Shown here piece after piece: positions 60,326-64,000 of a DNA stretch of 64,000 nt. Position 1 is the first letter of the stretch. Every line of letters starts with the position of its first letter. A model generated the notes under the pieces. It made no database searches. It saw nothing but the letters and a program-made list of their open reading frames with translations, and had not been told where the DNA came from. A program made the translations under genes and the position numbers. The stretch covers positions 12,224-76,223 of the forward strand of contig JAZOOJ010000015.1 of the NCBI GenBank assembly GCA_045655005.1. The letters run 5' to 3'. This DNA comes from UMGS1908 sp045655005. Its GTDB lineage: Bacteria > Bacillota > Clostridia > Christensenellales > UBA1242.

Positions 60326-61783
60326 ATGAGTACAATCATGGAGTTATCGCCGCCAGCCACAGCTCTTATAAATGGAATTAGAGCTATAGGATATAGTTTT
60401 TCAACTGCAGTTGCAGATATTATTGATAATAGTATTTCGGCAGCAGCTTCGAATATTGATATATATTCAGATCCGTTAGATTCTGATCCTTATTTTTCTA
60501 TTTTAGATAATGGTATAGGAATGAACAGAAATGAATTAATCAATGCTATGACATTTGGTTCAAACAGGTCTGGCAGAATTGATTCTCCTGACGACTTGGG
60601 TAGATTTGGACTTGGATTGAAATCTGCATCTTTATCTCAATGTAGACGATTTATTGTTATAACAAAGCAAAATGAACAAATAAATGCCATGTCATACGAT
60701 TTAGACGTTATTGAAAGAAATAATAAATGGGAATTAATAGAGCTAAGTTACGATGAGTTTAAAAATGAGCAATGTTTTAATGAACTTATAAAATATAAAA
60801 CGGGAACATTAGTAATTTGGAAAGAGTTTGACAAGTTGGAAATTAATGCTAAAAATTTTGAAGACTCTTTTAGAAATATTGTCGCAGAAGCAAAAAAACA
60901 TGTAGAATTAGTTTTTCATAGATTTTATAATAAAGTCAACATTTATTTTAGTGGAAAGCGAATCGAAAAAAGAGATCCGTTTTTAATCGCATCTCAAAAA
61001 AAGCAAACAGGAAGAGAGAGCATTATTACAATTAAAGGAATAAAAATTAGAGTTATACCTCACACTCTGCCAAATGCAAATACCTTAACAAATGAAGAGA
61101 AAGCTTTACTTGGCAATCCTAAAAGCATTCATGATGAACAAGGTTTCTATATTTATAGAAATGAACGTTTGATTATCTGGGGAAGCTGGCTACATATGGG
61201 CTATAAAAGTGAATTAAACAAGTTGGCTAGAGTTCAAGTGGATATCCCATCTGCTCTAGATTCTATGTGGATGCTAGATGTAAAAAAATCTTCGGCCAAA
61301 ATCCCGGATTTAATTAAAGAACAAATTAGATTCGCTATAGAAGATTCTATTGATAGAAGTCATAAAACAAACAGATATAAAGGAACAAAGGAATTAAGAG
61401 AAATTTCTCCTGTATGGAACCGAACATTATTAAGAGAAGGTGTTGTTAAATATGAAGTTAATCGATCTAACCCATTATTTCAAGCATTATACGATCAAAT
61501 TGGTAAGCAGGAAAAAATATTGTTAGAAGATTTACTATCTCAATTAGAGTGCTATTTGCCACAAGGTAGAATAATGAACGATAAATATGATTCCGTAAAT
61601 ATTGTCAACAATGAGGAAGAAATTGAAGAACAGAGATTAATAGATCAAATTGTCCATATTCTTTCTTTTATGCCTGACGAAATTAAAGAACAACAATTAA
61701 AAATAATGTTAAATATGGAAGCATATAAAAAAGCTGCTAATAAGATTGATGAAATAATTAGGAGGTTAAATTCAAATGATTAA
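60326..61783 (+). CDS. MORC-like GHKL (HSP90-fold) ATPase
   Basis: This 485-residue protein has the Bergerat ATP-binding motifs: N-box TAVADIIDNSI (N35), G1 ILDNGIGMN near residues 59-67 and G2 LGRFGLGLKSAS near 91-102 (K99). A following S5-like domain carries RVQVDIPSALDSMWMLDVKKS near residue 310. This matches the prokaryotic MORC-type ATPases that occur in R-M-like operons with Z1 ATPases and C5 methyltransferases. They are thought to clamp DNA when ATP is bound. The stop overlaps the Z1 start by 8 bp. Confidence 0.88.
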   Translation: MSTIMELSPPATALINGIRAIGYSFSTAVADIIDNSISAAASNIDIYSDPLDSDPYFSILDNGIGMNRNELINAMTFGSNRSGRIDSPDDLGRFGLGLKSASLSQCRRFIVITKQNEQINAMSYDLDVIERNNKWELIELSYDEFKNEQCFNELIKYKTGTLVIWKEFDKLEINAKNFEDSFRNIVAEAKKHVELVFHRFYNKVNIYFSGKRIEKRDPFLIASQKKQTGRESIITIKGIKIRVIPHTLPNANTLTNEEKALLGNPKSIHDEQGFYIYRNERLIIWGSWLHMGYKSELNKLARVQVDIPSALDSMWMLDVKKSSAKIPDLIKEQIRFAIEDSIDRSHKTNRYKGTKELREISPVWNRTLLREGVVKYEVNRSNPLFQALYDQIGKQEKILLEDLLSQLECYLPQGRIMNDKYDSVNIVNNEEEIEEQRLIDQIVHILSFMPDEIKEQQLKIMLNMEAYKKAANKIDEIIRRLNSND

Positions 61784-64000
61784 AACAGAAGACATAGATA
61801 GATTTTATGAAATGTTAAAAGTTTGGGCTCAAGGAAGATCTTTTACCCATACAGAATTATTGGAATTTACCTCAACTATGATACAATCATTCTTCCCAGG
61901 CGAAAAGATATCTAAAAATATAATAGATAATATTGTAGAGCAATACGAAGAAAATATGTCTATTAAATCTTATATGCCAGATGTATTGGTAGATTTCGAA
62001 AACGATCCAGAATGGTTCTATAAAATGAAAAATGATGAAAATCAAAAGCATGATTTTTTCAAAAGATATAAAGATTATTTAAGACACAATGATTTTCCTG
62101 AAGATAGTATAGATAAAATAGAATATAATAGTGAGAAAATTTTATCTTTTTGTGCAAATCCATTTAATCCAACAGATATAAAAGCAAGAAAGAAAAAAGG
62201 TCTTGTTGTAGGAGATGTTCAATCAGGTAAAACTGCCAATTATTTGGGGTTGATTAATATGGCCAGTGACTATGGATATAGTGTTATAGTTGTCTTGGCT
62301 GGCATGACCGAATCTCTAAGAAAACAAACACAAAGTCGTATTGATGAAGGATATATTGGTGCTAAAAGCAGCACTATTGGCGGAGAGTCGATAGAATACG
62401 TTGGCGTTGGCGAATTAGATGTTAGAAACAATCATTTTGCCATTCCATTAACAAATAATAATTATGATTTTTCTACAAAAGTTAAAACATCATTAAACGC
62501 AACTCGTGGAGATTATAACAAACCTCAAATTTTGGTTATAAAGAAAAACAAAAAAACTTTAGAAAATGTAAAAGAATGGATTAAACCTGGCCACAACAAT
62601 ATTCAAGGTAATAGCATTTTAATCATTGATGATGAAGCAGATAATGCTTCTGTTAATACTAAAAAAGCTAGCGAAGATCCATCTATAATAAATGGCCTTA
62701 TCAGAGATATTTTTAATAATTTTACTATCGCATCATATGTAGGATATACTGCTACACCATACGCAAATATATTTATAAGTCCCGATGATGATAAAGTTAA
62801 TTTAGATTTATTCCCTAGCGATTTTATTATTCAATTAAATTCTCCGGATAATTATTTTGGAGGCAATAAGGTTTTTGGTATTGGAAAAGATAAATTTATT
62901 CGAGTTATTGATGAGAATGAACCTTACTTTCTTGACGTTTACCATAAAAAAGATGATGGTTATTATGGGTTATCAAGTTCATTAAAAGAAGCAATTCAAG
63001 TATTTTTAATAAACAATGTTTTAAGGACTCTTAAAGGTGGAAAACAAATAAAGAAACATCGTACTATGATGATAAATATCTCACGATTTAACGATATGCA
63101 AAACAATATAAAATATTACGTTAATGAATATGTTGAAAAATTAAAAATCATTATAGAACAAACGAGCAATATGTCTGTAGAAAAATTTATTAGAAATGAA
63201 GACATGCTATCTATATATAATTTATATAATAATGATGAATATTATAAAGAATTTAAACAGCTCTATGATTGGAGCAAAATTCAAGAATTGTTATATAGTG
63301 AAATAAGTAAATTTGAAGTAGTTATTATCAATAATAAAATTAAAGAAAAAGATAGATTTAATTACGAAAACTATCAAGATTCAGGTGCTCGAGTTATAAC
63401 AATCGGAGGTTTTGTTTTATCAAGAGGATTGACTCTAGAAGGTTTGATGGTAAGTTATTTTAGCAGAAGCGGCTCCGCATATGACACTATGCTGCAAATG
63501 TGTAGATGGTTTGGTTATAGGCCTGGGTATGAAAATCTTTGTCGCGTTTATATGTCTAAAATAAGTGTTTTAAATTTTAACACTGTTTTAGATGCTACAG
63601 AAGATTTAAAGGCACAATTTAGAGAAATGGATATTCAAGGCAAAACTCCTAGAGATTTTGGTCTAATGGTTAAAGAATCTCCAGATATATTAGAGACAAC
63701 AATGCTTGTAACAAGTAGAAATAAATATGGAAGTTCGCAAGAAATTGTAAGAACTCTAAATTATTCAGCAAAGCCGATTGATACTTCTAAATTATATAAA
63801 GATAAATTAAAGAATCAAAAAAATGAAGAAGCGGGTATTTCTTTTATAGAAAAAAATACTACAGAATACCTTCATAAAATCAAATCGCAACTAGAACTAT
63901 TATTAGAATTTTTCAATGTTTTTACTATAGGTATTACAGGCACAAAAGGAAAAAGCACAACAAGCTCACTAATCTATAAGATTCTAAAAGATCAAAACAC
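61776..64000 (+). CDS. Z1-domain SF2 ATPase (partial; joins a Mur-ligase-like sequence at the right edge)
   Basis: This frame starts at ATG 61776 (GGAGG upstream) and remains open to the window end, 741 residues so far. Residues 1-660 form a Z1-type P-loop ATPase: Walker A VVGDVQSGKTANYL (GKT at 151-153), Walker B ILIIDDEADN near 281-290, GYTATPYANIF, GGFVLSRGLTLEGL and the arginine-finger QMCRWFGYRPGY near 574-585. Z1 proteins accompany MORC ATPases in R-M-like systems. From about residue 683 the sequence changes to AGISFIEKNTTEYLHKIKSQ and then GITGTKGKSTTSSLIYKIL, a Mur-ligase ATP site (719-737), so either a fusion or an assembly join. Confidence 0.75.
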   Translation, partial: MIKTEDIDRFYEMLKVWAQGRSFTHTELLEFTSTMIQSFFPGEKISKNIIDNIVEQYEENMSIKSYMPDVLVDFENDPEWFYKMKNDENQKHDFFKRYKDYLRHNDFPEDSIDKIEYNSEKILSFCANPFNPTDIKARKKKGLVVGDVQSGKTANYLGLINMASDYGYSVIVVLAGMTESLRKQTQSRIDEGYIGAKSSTIGGESIEYVGVGELDVRNNHFAIPLTNNNYDFSTKVKTSLNATRGDYNKPQILVIKKNKKTLENVKEWIKPGHNNIQGNSILIIDDEADNASVNTKKASEDPSIINGLIRDIFNNFTIASYVGYTATPYANIFISPDDDKVNLDLFPSDFIIQLNSPDNYFGGNKVFGIGKDKFIRVIDENEPYFLDVYHKKDDGYYGLSSSLKEAIQVFLINNVLRTLKGGKQIKKHRTMMINISRFNDMQNNIKYYVNEYVEKLKIIIEQTSNMSVEKFIRNEDMLSIYNLYNNDEYYKEFKQLYDWSKIQELLYSEISKFEVVIINNKIKEKDRFNYENYQDSGARVITIGGFVLSRGLTLEGLMVSYFSRSGSAYDTMLQMCRWFGYRPGYENLCRVYMSKISVLNFNTVLDATEDLKAQFREMDIQGKTPRDFGLMVKESPDILETTMLVTSRNKYGSSQEIVRTLNYSAKPIDTSKLYKDKLKNQKNEEAGISFIEKNTTEYLHKIKSQLELLLEFFNVFTIGITGTKGKSTTSSLIYKILKDQN

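Noticed and set aside
1..64000. CRISPR array or complete insertion sequence
   Set aside because: No regularly spaced repeats, transposase gene or paired terminal inverted repeats of an IS type were found on reading either strand.

Overview
The window looks like the chromosome of a low-GC, strictly anaerobic, fermentative Firmicute of the Clostridia type. The evidence is the AT-rich DNA, sigma-A style promoters with strong AGGAGG-type ribosome sites, Rho-independent terminators, a T-box in front of an aminoacyl-tRNA synthetase gene, and genes for [FeFe]-hydrogenase, AdhE, rubrerythrin and a flavin reductase-rubredoxin. No 16S rRNA or other decisive taxonomic marker is present, so this placement is inference.

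1-13 kb is mostly housekeeping. A mtaB-like tail, a HIT protein and rpsU come first. Then mnmE-mnmG face left, diverging from rpmH-rnpA-yidD-yidC-jag facing right. After that come uncharacterised genes, a GNAT acetyltransferase, a rubrerythrin with two rubredoxin-type domains and an exported beta-helix-like protein. 13.7-20.1 kb holds aspS behind a T-box with a very short Stem I and a GAC (Asp) specifier, a kinase of the N-acetylhexosamine kinase type, and asnS. A 25-bp copy of the 3' end of aspS lies 2.1 kb downstream, and the two genes between the copies look like inserted cargo.

20-51 kb is core and semi-core metabolism: an rRNA methyltransferase, exported proteins of unknown function, mtnN, a group-B-like [FeFe]-hydrogenase, a nucleoside hydrolase, a divergent diadenylate-cyclase-like protein, hisS, a Nudix hydrolase, a large HExxH protein, a CofE-like ligase, deoB-deoD, adhE followed by an overlapping kinase gene, a PHP phosphatase, an ATP-grasp protein and hpt.

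51.5-64 kb is a defence and mobility region. A C5-methyltransferase/HNH nuclease pair sits between a tRNA-Ser(UGA) gene and a degenerate copy of that tRNA's 3' end. Next come half of a tRNA-Thr(GGU) gene, a palindrome with TTGACAACA repeats, and genes for an unknown protein, a helix-turn-helix regulator and a SLOG protein. The last block is a tightly overlapping operon: a Phd/YefM-like small protein, a second C5-methyltransferase, an unknown 344-residue protein, a MORC-like GHKL ATPase and a Z1-type SF2 ATPase. This matches the MORC/Z1/methyltransferase restriction-like systems known from comparative genomics. Two points stand out. The operon promoter carries two TGTC-tt-GACA palindromes, suggesting that the Phd-like protein replaces the usual controller protein. 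Also, the Z1 reading frame continues in frame into a Mur-ligase-like P-loop just before the window ends, so either a fusion or an assembly join lies there.
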